Origin: Paenibacillus_E sp042676385
GTDB lineage: Bacteria; Bacillota; Bacilli; Paenibacillales; NBRC-103111
Reading direction: 5' to 3'
DNA: 64,000 bases
Assembly (NCBI RefSeq): GCF_042676385.1
Contig: NZ_JBHTHA010000029.1
Coordinates: forward strand, 44,110 to 108,109
Shown: piece by piece, positions 48,948 through 59,100 of the stretch
How the letters are laid out: the number at the start of each line of letters is the position of its first letter
Position numbering within the stretch: position 1 is the first letter of the stretch
Made by a program: the position numbers and the translations under genes
Notes under the pieces: model-generated
Databases searched by the model: none
What the model was told of the DNA's origin: nothing
Seen by the model: the letters and a program-made list of their open reading frames with translations, nothing else

Positions 48948-49913
48948 TTAAGTGAAAAGCACCCCGCGCTTTTCCTCCTCTTTATGCTTCAAAAACTCTT
49001 TGCCGTACTCGCCATGCGGATTAATATTGGCATGCTCAACCTGTATCGTGGAGTGTGCGATGCCATATTTGTTTTTCAATGTTTCATTAACAGCGAGAAT
49101 GACGCAGAACGGTTGAATATTCGGATCGATGAAGACATGGGCCGTCAGCGAGTAGTGATCGGTAGAAACGGACCATAAATGCATTTCATGTACGTCCTCG
49201 ACACCTTCGACGCGTCTGATCGCCGACCGGATTTCATCAAGGTTGAAGTGCTCGGGCACGGATTCCATAAGAATCAAATACGATTCGCGAATGATTTTGC
49301 TGCCGCCGGTGAAAATAATGCCGCCGATAACCATACTGATCAGAGGATCGAACCAGAGCAGATCCGTGTAATAAATAATAATCGAAGAAACGATAACGCC
49401 AACCGAGCTGAGCAAATCACCGAAGAAGTGCCATAGTGCGCTTTTCACATTCAAATTGTCTTCTTCTTTGACACTGTGCTGAAGCACCAAAGTGAGTACC
49501 AGATTGACGATGAAACCAATGGATGCGATGCCCAGCATAAGACCTAGCTGAATGGGTTGAGGATGAATGATCCGCTGAATCCCTTCAATAAAGATGCCCA
49601 GCGCAATCACGCAGAGCGCTAAACCATTTAAGAAAGAAGCAATAATTTCAAACCGCAAAAATCCGAACGTAAATCGGGCATTGGGCTGCCGTGTCGCCAG
49701 ATGCAGGGCGATCATGCTCAGCCCTAATGCGATGACATCGGATATCATATGCGCCGAATCCGACAGCAGAGCAAGTGAATTCGAGAGGATCCCCCCGACG
49801 ATTTCTACAGAAGTGAAGAAAGCCGTCAATATTAGGGTCACCCATAAAGTTCTTCTAGATTTACTTTGTTCTTTGACGTGATGGAGATGGTGATAGTCGT
49901 ATTCCATGGCCAT
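48948..49913 (-). CDS. Cation diffusion facilitator (CzcD/FieF-like metal exporter)
   Basis: A 321-aa CDF transporter with six membrane helices and a His-rich start (YDYHHLHHVKEQSK). The metal-site motifs are LLSDSAHMISDVIALGL in helix 2 (near residues 49-65, HxxxD) and ALWHFFGDLLSSVGVI in helix 5 (near 156-171); the cytoplasmic domain begins near 210 (VEDVHEMHLWSVSTDHYSLT). It exports Zn, Fe, Co or Mn in exchange for protons. The ATG at 49913 follows AAGGAGG. The upstream Fur-like and PerR-like boxes point to iron or peroxide control, so ferrous iron is a good candidate substrate. Confidence 0.92.
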   Translation of the reverse strand: MAMEYDYHHLHHVKEQSKSRRTLWVTLILTAFFTSVEIVGGILSNSLALLSDSAHMISDVIALGLSMIALHLATRQPNARFTFGFLRFEIIASFLNGLALCVIALGIFIEGIQRIIHPQPIQLGLMLGIASIGFIVNLVLTLVLQHSVKEEDNLNVKSALWHFFGDLLSSVGVIVSSIIIYYTDLLWFDPLISMVIGGIIFTGGSKIIRESYLILMESVPEHFNLDEIRSAIRRVEGVEDVHEMHLWSVSTDHYSLTAHVFIDPNIQPFCVILAVNETLKNKYGIAHSTIQVEHANINPHGEYGKEFLKHKEEEKRGVLFT

Positions 49914-49941
49914 ATGCGCGCCCTCCTTGTTGAGTCTAATT

Positions 49942-49960
49942 GAGAATGATTATGATTCTC
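49942..49960. promoter_or_regulatory. Fur-like box upstream of the CDF gene
   Basis: GAGAATGATTATGATTCTC agrees with the 19-bp Fur consensus GATAATGATTATCATTATC at 16 positions. It lies between the -10 and the start codon. Confidence 0.75.
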
Positions 49961-49964
49961 TTAT

Positions 49965-49979
49965 TTAGAATAATTCTAA
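49965..49979. promoter_or_regulatory. PerR-like box upstream of the CDF gene
   Basis: TTAGAATAATTCTAA fits TTANAATNATTNTAA, the PerR/Fur-family 7-1-7 palindrome, four bases beside the Fur-like box. Confidence 0.75.
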
Positions 49980-49991
49980 TTAAGTACTCTC

Positions 49992-50021
49992 AGTATATGC
50001 CAGACTACCTTGAAGGTGCAA
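49992..50021 (-). promoter_or_regulatory. Promoter of the CDF gene
   Basis: Minus strand TTGCAC (50021-50016), 18-bp spacer, TATACT (49997-49992). Both metal boxes lie just downstream. Confidence 0.75.
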
Positions 50022-50188
50022 CAGATATTTTTAATGGGGCAGTAATATTTGCAAATTGACGGAAATTGAACCCGTGAATAATAACGCTTTCAAAATTGTT
50101 ACACAAATGAAATATTTCTGTTATGGTTTCATAATGTTCAGGAGGTAATATAATAAACAAGACCCCCTTTTTAATATATAAACTTTGA

Positions 50189-50221
50189 ACCTGGCCCCGT
50201 TGGCTGGGTTCCTTTTTTTTG
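50189..50221 (+). terminator. Terminator-like hairpin without an upstream gene
   Basis: GAACCTGGCC pairs with GGCTGGGTTC around CCGTT, followed by CCTTTTTTTT. It may end a short RNA starting near 50110. Confidence 0.75.
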
Positions 50222-50251
50222 TCTGGGTTTAATTGTAATGCTCTATCATAT

Positions 50252-50285
50252 AAAGCCCCTTGCCGAATTAATCGGTAAGGGGCTC
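50252..50285. terminator. Long hairpin upstream of the HD gene
   Basis: AGCCCCTTGCCGA pairs with TCGGTAAGGGGCT with one wobble and a short loop. T content after it is modest in both directions. Confidence 0.6.
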
Positions 50286-50391
50286 TTCTAATTAACATTA
50301 TAGCGGATCAATTTTAATCTGGATTTTACAGGAGGTTTGTACACTAATAGTAGTGTCGAATTATGGCTGAAACATATAGGGGGATTTATAT

Positions 50392-51027
50392 ATGGGAATC
50401 CATTCTTATTTTAGATCTTTAAATGAATTAGAAAGAATCATGCGGTGCCCGGGAAAGTTCAAATTTGAAGAACACAGCGTCGCAGCGCATTCATGGAAAG
50501 TCGTTCAATACGCCAAAACGCTTGCAGATATCGAGGAGAAAAACGGTGCGAGTGTAAACTGGAAAAAACTCTATGAAATTACCAGCAGTCACGATTACGG
50601 TGAAATCTTCATCGGGGACATCAAAACTCCGGTTAAGCATGCTTCGCCTGAGCTGCGTCTTTTAATACAAAAAGTAGAAGAAGGAATGGTATATAACTTT
50701 ATTGAAGAGCATATTCCCCAAGAATTTAAAGACATTTTCCATAAACAACTTCGTGAAGGCAAGGACGATTCAATTGAAGGATTGATTTTGGAAGTTGCTG
50801 ATAAGATGGACCAAGTTTACGAGGCTTTCGCTGAGATTCAAAAGGGAAACACGGAGAAAGAATTCATTAAAATGTACCGTGATGCTTTGATTAAAATAAA
50901 AAATATTAAATTATATTGCGTTGAATATTTTTTGAACAATATTTTGCCCGATATCGTTAACGATGAGATTACTTCGTCGGTTGATATCAGACGGATCACA
51001 GAAGAAGCATTGGCTCATAAACAATGA
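50392..51027 (+). CDS. HD-domain phosphohydrolase (YfbR-like)
   Basis: A 211-aa HD-superfamily protein. The metal-binding residues appear in order: His in EEHSVAAHSWKV (near 28-33), the HD pair in SSHDYGEIFIGDIKTP (near 65-80) and the distal Asp in LEVADKMDQV (near 135). YfbR-type enzymes are 5'-deoxynucleotidases, and this is the nearest family; dNMP hydrolysis is likely but unproven. The ATG at 50392 follows TAGGGGGAT. Its stop overlaps the next start (ATGA), linking it oddly to a sugar-binding protein gene. Confidence 0.85.
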   Translation: MGIHSYFRSLNELERIMRCPGKFKFEEHSVAAHSWKVVQYAKTLADIEEKNGASVNWKKLYEITSSHDYGEIFIGDIKTPVKHASPELRLLIQKVEEGMVYNFIEEHIPQEFKDIFHKQLREGKDDSIEGLILEVADKMDQVYEAFAEIQKGNTEKEFIKMYRDALIKIKNIKLYCVEYFLNNILPDIVNDEITSSVDIRRITEEALAHKQ

Positions 51028-52403
51028 ATAAGATTTTGCTAAAAGTTATGCTGCCGGCTTGTCTGCTCCTTATTGTGCTGCTATTGGATATATTTGGTCA
51101 CAGCGGTAGTAAGCCTGGAGACATTGCGACCGTTCCTTCCGTGGGGAATCAGACGGAGCCGGCCTTAATGGGACCCCAAAAAGTCGTTTGGTGGCACTCC
51201 ATGAGCGGTGACAATGGTAAAGTGGTCGATCGGCTTGTAACTGACTTCAATGCGTCACACAAGGACATTCAGGTCGAAGCGGTATACCAGGGTTCTTACT
51301 ACGAAAGCCTGACCAAGCTAAAAGCGTCCATGGACTCCAAAATCGGACCGACCATGATCCAAGTGTACGACATCGGCACCCGGTACATGATTGACTCCAA
51401 GTCGATTACACCCGTACAGCATTTTATCGATCAGGACCATTACGATATTTCGCAGCTAGAAGAGAATATCACAAATTACTATAAATTGGATAATCTTCTT
51501 TATACCATGCCTTTTAATGCATCAAACCCGATTCTCTTTTACAACAAGGACATGTTCAGGGCTGCAGGTCTAGATCCCGAGAAGCCGCCGATCACTTATG
51601 AACAATTTACTCAAGCCGCCAAAAAACTGACTAAGGACGGCATCTGGGGCGCATCCTTTGCCATACATGGCTGGTATATGGAGCAGTTGTTCGCCAATCA
51701 AGGCGCTGAACTGATGAATAACGGCAACGGGCGCGACAGCCTGGCTACTGCCTGGCAGCTCAATGCAGAAGAAGGCCTCAGGACACTGATATGGTGGAAG
51801 GATTTGGTTGACAGCAAGCTTGCCATCAATTTCGGACGCAGGATGGAAGAGACGAAAAAAGCGTTTGTCGCCGGCAAGGTCTCGATGATTTTTGATACGA
51901 CGGCATCATTGCGGAATATCATCGACTCTGTTGACGGCAAATTTGAAGTCGGAACAGGCTTCCTTCCCAAGCCGGCTAATGCAAAAGATGGCGGCGTTAT
52001 TGTGGGAGGCGCAAGCAATTGGATCATGAACAGCAAGAGCGATGCGGAGCAGAAAGCCGCGTGGGCGTTTATCAAATACTTGAGTGAACCGGAACAGCAG
52101 GCGTTCTTTCATGTGAACACGGGATACTTTCCAATCACGAAGAAAGAATACGACCAACAGCTCGTGCAAGAGAATATGGCGAAGTACCCGCAATTCAAGA
52201 CGGCAATCGACCAACTGCACGCTGCGAAAGAAAATAAAGCGACGCAGGGAGGCGTATTGGGCATATATCCGGAAGCGAGGCAAATCACGGAGAACGCCAT
52301 CGAACAGGCACTGACAGGTCAAAAAACGCCGAAGGAGGCGCTGGATGCTGCAGCTGCGGAAATCAGCGCCAAGATCGAAGACTATAATCGGACAGTGAAA
52401 TGA
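51024..52403 (+). CDS. Orphan extracellular solute-binding protein (family 1)
   Basis: A 459-aa UgpB/MalE-type binding protein (VVWWHSMSGDNGKVVDRLV near residue 52; the C-terminus TPKEALDAAAAEISAKIEDY is typical). The N-terminus is unusual: LPAC comes at residues 10-13 before the hydrophobic stretch LLLIVLLLDIFG, so it may be held as a membrane-anchored rather than lipid-anchored protein. No permease or ATPase lies nearby. It is translationally coupled to the HD gene, and faces a membrane-bound AraC regulator gene. Confidence 0.88.
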   Translation: MNKILLKVMLPACLLLIVLLLDIFGHSGSKPGDIATVPSVGNQTEPALMGPQKVVWWHSMSGDNGKVVDRLVTDFNASHKDIQVEAVYQGSYYESLTKLKASMDSKIGPTMIQVYDIGTRYMIDSKSITPVQHFIDQDHYDISQLEENITNYYKLDNLLYTMPFNASNPILFYNKDMFRAAGLDPEKPPITYEQFTQAAKKLTKDGIWGASFAIHGWYMEQLFANQGAELMNNGNGRDSLATAWQLNAEEGLRTLIWWKDLVDSKLAINFGRRMEETKKAFVAGKVSMIFDTTASLRNIIDSVDGKFEVGTGFLPKPANAKDGGVIVGGASNWIMNSKSDAEQKAAWAFIKYLSEPEQQAFFHVNTGYFPITKKEYDQQLVQENMAKYPQFKTAIDQLHAAKENKATQGGVLGIYPEARQITENAIEQALTGQKTPKEALDAAAAEISAKIEDYNRTVK

Positions 52404-52454
52404 AAAAAACGAAAGCCGTGGGATGTCCTTGCTCCCTCGGCTTTCGTTTTTTGT
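52403..52454. terminator. Bidirectional terminator between convergent genes
   Basis: AAAAAACGAAAGCCG pairs with CGGCTTTCGTTTTTT, serving the binding-protein gene (plus) and the AraC gene (minus). Confidence 0.9.
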
Positions 52455-52475
52455 CATACCCTTCGATCCGCCGAA

Positions 52476-54743
52476 CTATGACGTTTTGTCCATGAGGTGC
52501 GTTCTTCGGTATTCGCCGGGGGAAAAACCGGTGCGGCTTTTAAACATTCGGTTGAATGAAGAGATGTTCCGGTATCCGACCTGTACGCCGATCTCTTGTA
52601 TATTCAATTCCGTACTGAGCAGTAATTCCTGTGCGTTCCTTACCCGGGTATCATGCAGATGCTCCATGAAATTGATGCCGGTTTTCTCTTTAATATAGGT
52701 CGATAAATAGGATACGCTCAAGTTTAGTTGATCCGCCAGTGCATCTAAGGAAAGATCCTCCGCATAATGCCCCTGAACTACGCCAAGTACATGGTCGATG
52801 ATGGGATCGTCGCGCTCTTTTTTATCCCGAATAAACAGGGTGACCGCACGAAAATAGGCCTCGAATGTTACTTTGTATTCCTCGACCGAACAGCATTCTC
52901 CAAGCTGAAGCATGATCGGTTTAAGCTGCCATGAGATATGGGTCTCCACTTTGTAATGTTCAAGGATCTTTTGAGCCTTAGCGGTTACGGCAAGAGCCAA
53001 TTGTCGGAACATCTCAACAGATGCTTCCTTCTGGTCGAGCTCCTTCAACCAATCGTTGATGAGATGGAGCGTTTCCTGCTCCTTCCCCGCCTTCAGTACT
53101 GTGGTTAGCTCTTGCTCTTGGGTTAGTGACAAGACGTAATGAGCTCGATCCGACTGATAGTCAAGAACAATTTGCGTTTCCTCAAGCAGCCTGGCCTGCA
53201 TGGCCATTTCTTTAACCTGCCGGTAGGCATGGCCGAACTGTGCGGAGTGACCGAACCACGAGCTAACAGCGGCGGTAACCAGACAGTAACGCCGGTCACG
53301 GTCCAGAACCTGTTTCATTTCTTCCAGCATGGCGATGATGCGAGCCCGTTCATTGCTGCCGGGGATGACCGACAGAAATTGGTGAGCTTCCATCTGAAAC
53401 GTATGGGAACCGGGAAATCGTTCATGCGCAGCCAGCTTGAGATGCTCGCCGATCGACTGAGAGGCTTGTTCACGGCCAACGGGCATATCGATAAAAGAGG
53501 CTGCGCGAAAGCGGAGCTCGTAGAGTACGATGGTGAAGTTTTCCTCGGTCCCTTGAATGCTGTGCCATTCATTTAATTCATGATTGATGTTTTTCAACTT
53601 ATTGATGTAATGGTAGCTCGTTAATACGGAGTGCTGATGTTCCAGTTCTTGACGAATGTCCACTTTTTCCTTTTGCAGCTCCTGAATTTTATGGCTGATT
53701 AGATCAAATTCGCGAATTTGGCTATGTAGTTCCCCCATCTCGTCGGGATCGGATATGGACGTAAGCAACTCCCGAACCGGCTTGTGGATTCGTTTGCTGA
53801 AAAATATAGAGACGACTAGAGCGATGAAAATAAAAGCCACCAAAAGAAAAATCATGATCTTGTCCAGCCGGCGAATTTCTTCAGCAAAGCTCGGATTTGT
53901 AACCGTCATGATGTAATGGAGACCGTTTTGATCCGGATAATCAATATAATAGATCCCGTCTTTTACCCAATATCCTTTTTCTTCGTCCCATGCAAAGTCG
54001 GTTGACAACAACTGTACGGGAAGTTTCGCTGAAGGGTCGTCCGTTCTATAAATGACATTGCGGTTCGGCCCCAGAATAGCCAGACGAAGTCCGGGCTGTT
54101 CTTTAAGAACCACATTCCTCAAGCGTTCTGCGTCAATCATAGCGATCAGAAAATCATCGGATAAAGCCGGTTTAATGGAATATGGAATCAGTGTTTTCAT
54201 TGCGGAATCGCTTGAAGGGTCCCCAAAGGATGCCGCAGGGTGCAGCAAATAGTTCGGCTTGCGCTGAAACTGCGTTTTCCAGTAAGAAGGCGAATATAAG
54301 TCGCTTGCATAAGGGCCGGTAAACAAATTAGCGGCTTCTCCGGAACCGTTCTTATCTATGGTAAGGTTCGTGGAACGAAACATCAGGATCATATTCGCTA
54401 AATAAAGCTCAGGATCGCTCACGATCCCCTGGATATCTTGTACGATGGGACGGGTATTCAGCATAGCTGGATCGCCCTTCGAGCTCACTTGGCTGTTAAA
54501 AGCAATCACATCTGAGTCGGTAAATTCTTTAAACAGCGCTTCTCTTACTCGATCGAATTGCAGCTGGTAACGTTCGGCCACTTTTTGCAGCATCAGTCGG
54601 TTTTGATTGATCATTTCGCTGCGAAGGTGGCTTTTTACCAACCAGAAGATCAGAAGATCGAAGAAAGTGAAGATGAGGATCAGAATTATGAAGCTCGCCA
54701 GGATCCTACGAAATAGCGATTTCCGAGTTGATAATACGTTCAT
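52476..54743 (-). CDS. Membrane-bound AraC-family transcriptional regulator
   Basis: A 755-aa regulator common in Paenibacillus. Two membrane helices (residues 13-35 and 293-314) enclose an extracytoplasmic sensor domain of about 250 residues, resembling Cache. After the second helix come a HAMP-like and coiled-coil stretch, a middle region, and the C-terminal AraC DNA-binding domain from about 655 (LSLDALADQLNLSVSYLSTY, then IQEIGVQVGYRNISSFNRMF). Such proteins control nearby polysaccharide genes in response to extracellular glycans. The ATG at 54743 follows AAGGAGCC. The orphan binding protein next door may be part of its sensing or a target. Confidence 0.9.
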   Translation of the reverse strand: MNVLSTRKSLFRRILASFIILILIFTFFDLLIFWLVKSHLRSEMINQNRLMLQKVAERYQLQFDRVREALFKEFTDSDVIAFNSQVSSKGDPAMLNTRPIVQDIQGIVSDPELYLANMILMFRSTNLTIDKNGSGEAANLFTGPYASDLYSPSYWKTQFQRKPNYLLHPAASFGDPSSDSAMKTLIPYSIKPALSDDFLIAMIDAERLRNVVLKEQPGLRLAILGPNRNVIYRTDDPSAKLPVQLLSTDFAWDEEKGYWVKDGIYYIDYPDQNGLHYIMTVTNPSFAEEIRRLDKIMIFLLVAFIFIALVVSIFFSKRIHKPVRELLTSISDPDEMGELHSQIREFDLISHKIQELQKEKVDIRQELEHQHSVLTSYHYINKLKNINHELNEWHSIQGTEENFTIVLYELRFRAASFIDMPVGREQASQSIGEHLKLAAHERFPGSHTFQMEAHQFLSVIPGSNERARIIAMLEEMKQVLDRDRRYCLVTAAVSSWFGHSAQFGHAYRQVKEMAMQARLLEETQIVLDYQSDRAHYVLSLTQEQELTTVLKAGKEQETLHLINDWLKELDQKEASVEMFRQLALAVTAKAQKILEHYKVETHISWQLKPIMLQLGECCSVEEYKVTFEAYFRAVTLFIRDKKERDDPIIDHVLGVVQGHYAEDLSLDALADQLNLSVSYLSTYIKEKTGINFMEHLHDTRVRNAQELLLSTELNIQEIGVQVGYRNISSFNRMFKSRTGFSPGEYRRTHLMDKTS

Positions 54744-54991
54744 GTCGCGGCTCCTTCTAGTCGGTATTTTCCTCGTGCTGTTACATGTTTATTGTAACGT
54801 AATTCATCCTGTTTAGGGTATGGGCTGTTTTTTGGGAGGTTTGCAATTTTTCATATTCCCCGCTTCATACAAGCTTAACAGATGAAGTTCAACTATCGAA
54901 AAAGATCGGAAAAGGTGTGTATAGGCAGCCTGGACGGTTCCCGATATGATGACCAAGAACGAACAAACCCATGGGAAGGAGGTACGACGAA

Positions 54992-56137
54992 GTGTTGCAA
55001 TATGGGGTAGTGCTGAAAGGCAAGAAGATCTTCTTAGCGTTAGCCTTGGCCGTTAGTATGTACACGATATTCGCCGGTTCGGCATGGGCCCATTTTTCCT
55101 CAACCGGATACTCCGATATGAAGGTGGGGCCAGATGCGCTGCAATATCACCTTACTTTCTCGGAACATGACCTGCTTCAGCTTCTTTCTGGTAAAGGGAG
55201 TGAAGGCGATAAGATAAGCGACAAGCAATTGTCCGATTCGCTGGATGCGATCTCGAAGCTAGTGGATGACGGGCTGATCGTGACGGGTGATGGCAAAGTC
55301 GGAACAGGCGTTATTGTGAGTGCAAAGCATGAAAAGCGAGCCAGCATGGATATGGTCGGCATGGATATTCGCTACAAATTCGCTTCTCCGGTGAAAAAGC
55401 TTCTCGTCCAATATAACTTTTTCTGGTACAACGGGGTCGACCCCAATCACCGCAATTACGCTACGATTCATGTCGGCGGTCAGACGATAGAGCAGGTGCT
55501 CGGCAGTCAAAATTATATTGTTCAGATCCAGGGCCCGGCAGCTATCGGACAAGACACCGGTATACAGGCAAAGCCGGCGGATTCTTCATGGCTGGCAACA
55601 CTGCAGCAGTATATTTGGATGGGGATGGAGCACATCTGGACGGGCATCGACCATATGTTATTTCTTGTAGGTCTGCTGCTGGCATCGGATCAAAGAGTAT
55701 GGAAAATCGTGAAATTGATTTCCGCATTTACAATAGGCCATTGCATTACGCTCGTATTGTCTTCTCTAGAGATTGCCTATCTCTCTCCCAAAATCGTCGA
55801 ACCGTTGATTGCGCTTAGCATTCTATACATTGCGGTCGAAAATATTTGGCGGAAAAAAGAAAGCGGGCGTCTGGTTGTCACGATGCTGTTTGGGCTTGTG
55901 CACGGATTCGGATTCGCAGAAGTTCTGAGAGGGACACTTTCCGGAAATATGGCACTGCCTCTGTTCTCTTTCAATCTAGGGGTAGAAATTGGACAACTTG
56001 TCATCATGGCGGTTTTCATTCCCGCACTCTGGGCGGTCCGCCGCATTCCGATGAAGATCAACTGGTCCTTATACGCTTCGGGCATCATCGGCGTTTTCGG
56101 GCTGTACTGGTTGATTGAGCGTGTCATTGCACAATAA
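54992..56137 (+). CDS. HupE/UreJ-family membrane protein with extracytoplasmic domain
   Basis: A 381-aa protein. A signal-anchor or signal peptide (IFLALALAVSMYTIFAGSAWA) is followed by an exported domain of about 170 residues, then a seven-helix HupE/UreJ-like membrane part from about 200 with the motif HIWTGIDHMLFLVGLLL (near 208-224) and GLVHGFGFAEVL near 293. HupE/UreJ proteins are linked to nickel or cobalt transport; this fused type is uncharacterised. It starts with GTG at 54992, 9 nt after GGAAGGAGG. The phosphoesterase gene follows 42 nt later. Confidence 0.82.
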   Translation: MLQYGVVLKGKKIFLALALAVSMYTIFAGSAWAHFSSTGYSDMKVGPDALQYHLTFSEHDLLQLLSGKGSEGDKISDKQLSDSLDAISKLVDDGLIVTGDGKVGTGVIVSAKHEKRASMDMVGMDIRYKFASPVKKLLVQYNFFWYNGVDPNHRNYATIHVGGQTIEQVLGSQNYIVQIQGPAAIGQDTGIQAKPADSSWLATLQQYIWMGMEHIWTGIDHMLFLVGLLLASDQRVWKIVKLISAFTIGHCITLVLSSLEIAYLSPKIVEPLIALSILYIAVENIWRKKESGRLVVTMLFGLVHGFGFAEVLRGTLSGNMALPLFSFNLGVEIGQLVIMAVFIPALWAVRRIPMKINWSLYASGIIGVFGLYWLIERVIAQ

Positions 56138-56179
56138 GATTTGGAATTTACAATATACGGATGAGAGGGCGTTTAAAAG

Positions 56180-59100
56180 TTGTATAAGAAACATTTAAAA
56201 CGATGGATTTCAGCCATAACCATATTTGCTATGATGTTCAGCCTGTTAGCGCCTACGGCTTTCGCAACGGATAACGGCGCAGTCGCCAGCGCTGTAGACT
56301 ATTCGAAGGTTCCAAAGCTTTTGATTACCGAACTTGTTCCGGATTCGTCCAATGTCAGCGGATCTGATGCTTATGAGTTCATTGAAGTATACAACAATAC
56401 GAATAAAACGTTGGACTTTAAAGATTATAATCTGGTTTACCGTTTTCCCGGATCTGAGACCGTTTGGTCGATTTATAAAAATAGCAATCCTAACGGGAGT
56501 GTTTCGATCCCGGCACAAGCATCAGTCGTATTTTGGGTGATGAACAGTGTGAACAAAACCTTGACAGAAGCGGATTTCAATAATAACTATCATACGAGCC
56601 TAGTGGAAAATGTCAGCCTATTCCGTGTGGATGGCGGCGGCGGGATGATTAACAGTCCCCCTGCCGATAAGCCGAGGGACCTCGTCGTGAAAGACAAATC
56701 CGGCACAGAAATCTCGATCGCATCCTATCAAAACGATGATCAAACGAAAGAAAACATGGGCATTTTTTACCGTTATCCTACAGACGGCACGATCAAAATG
56801 GTGATGTACGGTTCGGGTGCCGATGCGGCTCCTGCTGCAGCTACCCCCGGGATCGTGGATGCCATTCAGGTTCCACCCGTACCGCTTAATGCTTCCGAAC
56901 CGCCGGTCGTCCATCATAAGCCGGTCACACAGGCAGACCAAAAGAACGATCTGGTTATTAGCGCCCAAATCGCCAATGCCGAGCCCAATGAAACGGTGAC
57001 GGCTTCCGTGTACTACCAAGCGGCATCCCAGTCCACCTATCAATCGACGAATATGATGGCGACGGGCAATAGTCAATATCAAGCGATCATTCCCAAGTCA
57101 GCGTTGAGCGAAAGCCAGCTCAGGTATTATATTCAAGCGCAGGACAGCTTCAATACGGTTAGCACGAGCGTATACAATGTCGATATCACTTTCGACAACT
57201 TCGATTATTCGAAGGTTCCGCCGCTGCTTGTGTCGGAGGTGGTTCCGGATTCCGCGAATGTTGGAGATATGGATGGATATGAGTATATTGAAATCTACAA
57301 TAATACGGATCAACCGGTTAATTTTAAAGACTATATTATCCGGTACCGTTACACGGATTCTGGGCCCGATGACGATTTATACTGGGCAGCGGACAAACGG
57401 GACGTCGTCATCCCATCCAAAGGCACACTTGTTTTCTGGATTATTAACAGTCAGAATACAAATTCAACTGTCGCAGATTTCAATGCCAACTACGGCACCA
57501 ATCTGGTTGAAGGCAAGGACATTGTACGCATTTACAGCGATGGTATGGCTAATGGCTCCAAACGCGGCCTGGTGATTGCTACCAATAGCGGTACGGAAAT
57601 CGCTGCAGCCTATTACGGACCAGGCGATGCCAAGGAAAATAAGGGCATTTTATACAAATACCCGGTAGACGGCAGCAAGATCATGACGAAATACAGTTCC
57701 GCGACTGCAGCAGCGACGCCGGGAGCCGTGGACATCGTTCAAGTACCTGGGCAGGTTGTAAAAGTCACCCCCGATACGGGAATTCCGACCTTAACGGATA
57801 TAACGCGTTTTGCGGAAATCGACCAGTCCAAAGATTTGGAAATCATTGGCGATGCGAAAGACGATAAAGCCGTTAAAACGGTTATTCTCTATTACAAAAC
57901 GGACAATCAGTCCGATTATGCCAAAAAGTATTTGACCGAAAGTTTTGCGGATACTTTTTACCATTATAAGGTTTATTCGCCTGAACTCATTGGCAGACAA
58001 TATCTGGATTATTACTTCGCGGTTTCCGACGGTACGAATGAAATCACTTCGGGAAAGAAGCGGGTTGCAATCACTGGCGGTTCGGACCGATCGAACTTGC
58101 GTCTCAATGTGAAAGACGGAGATATTTTGGCAAAAACAAAAGTGATTAAAGGAACAGGGGAGTCTCTAGACCCGGATAGTCTGAAGTTTACGATCGATGG
58201 TCAAGAGGTGACGCAGCCTGCTTATCATGCCATAGAACACAATGCCTATTTCGCATTCGATGTATCGGGCGTCGATTACTATTTCAAAAATGCCGTTACG
58301 CAAGGGGAGGAAATTCTCTATACGTTTCAAGACCCTATTCCCACCTACGCCACTTTATCCATTCCGTTTCAGGCAGACCGCTTGAAGGAAGGCAGCAATA
58401 TCATATCGATCAGAGCCGGTTCGAAATCATCGCCATTTGACGATCGGGCCGCAGAGAACAAAGACGATTTTGATGTGAAGAATGTACGTCTCGTATTTGC
58501 TGATGGCACGGTCATTTACGATGCCAAATATGCGAATCCGTCGAAAGTGATAAAAATGGGCGACAGCTCAGGCAAATTTCCGGTTGTCGATTTCAATTTT
58601 GTAATTCCAAGTACGCTGCTCGCATCCAAAGCTTTGGCTTGGAATACGGCGTCGATGAGCGATGGAGATCATCAGATTTCTCTCAGCAATGGCACCATGA
58701 GCACTGTTACCGCAAACGTAAAGGTAGATAATACGGCGCCGACAATTAGCCCTACTGTGGAAGAAGGCAAAATGTACCGTGGTCCGTTCACCGTGGATGC
58801 AGCAATATCCGATGCACTCTCTGGGGTTGACAAGGTCGAAGTTACCTTGGATGGAAAGGCCATTGAACTGCCATATGCAACGTCTTCCGCAAAAATGCCG
58901 GGTGGCACACATGTTTTTAACGTTAAGGCAACCGATAAAGTTGGTAATTCGGCTACGGCGACGATTAACTTCCAAGTACCGAATGAAAATCCGAATTTGC
59001 CTGAATTGGTTGCCCCGGGCGATGGTGCTAGCGGTGTAGATCGCCATGCTTCATTAACAGTTAAGGTATCGGATCCAATGAACGACGAGATGAAAGTTTC

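Larger units (their letters stand above)
50022..50391. other. Intergenic region with two strong hairpins
   Basis: No gene recognised. It holds a terminator at 50189-50221 and a second hairpin at 50252-50285. An AGGAGGTAATATAA (50140 region) is not followed by a usable start codon. Confidence 0.55.

Noticed and set aside
49942..49960. Zur box
   Set aside because: The centre and arms match Fur (GATAATGATTATC type) better than the Zur TCGTAATNATTACGA pattern.
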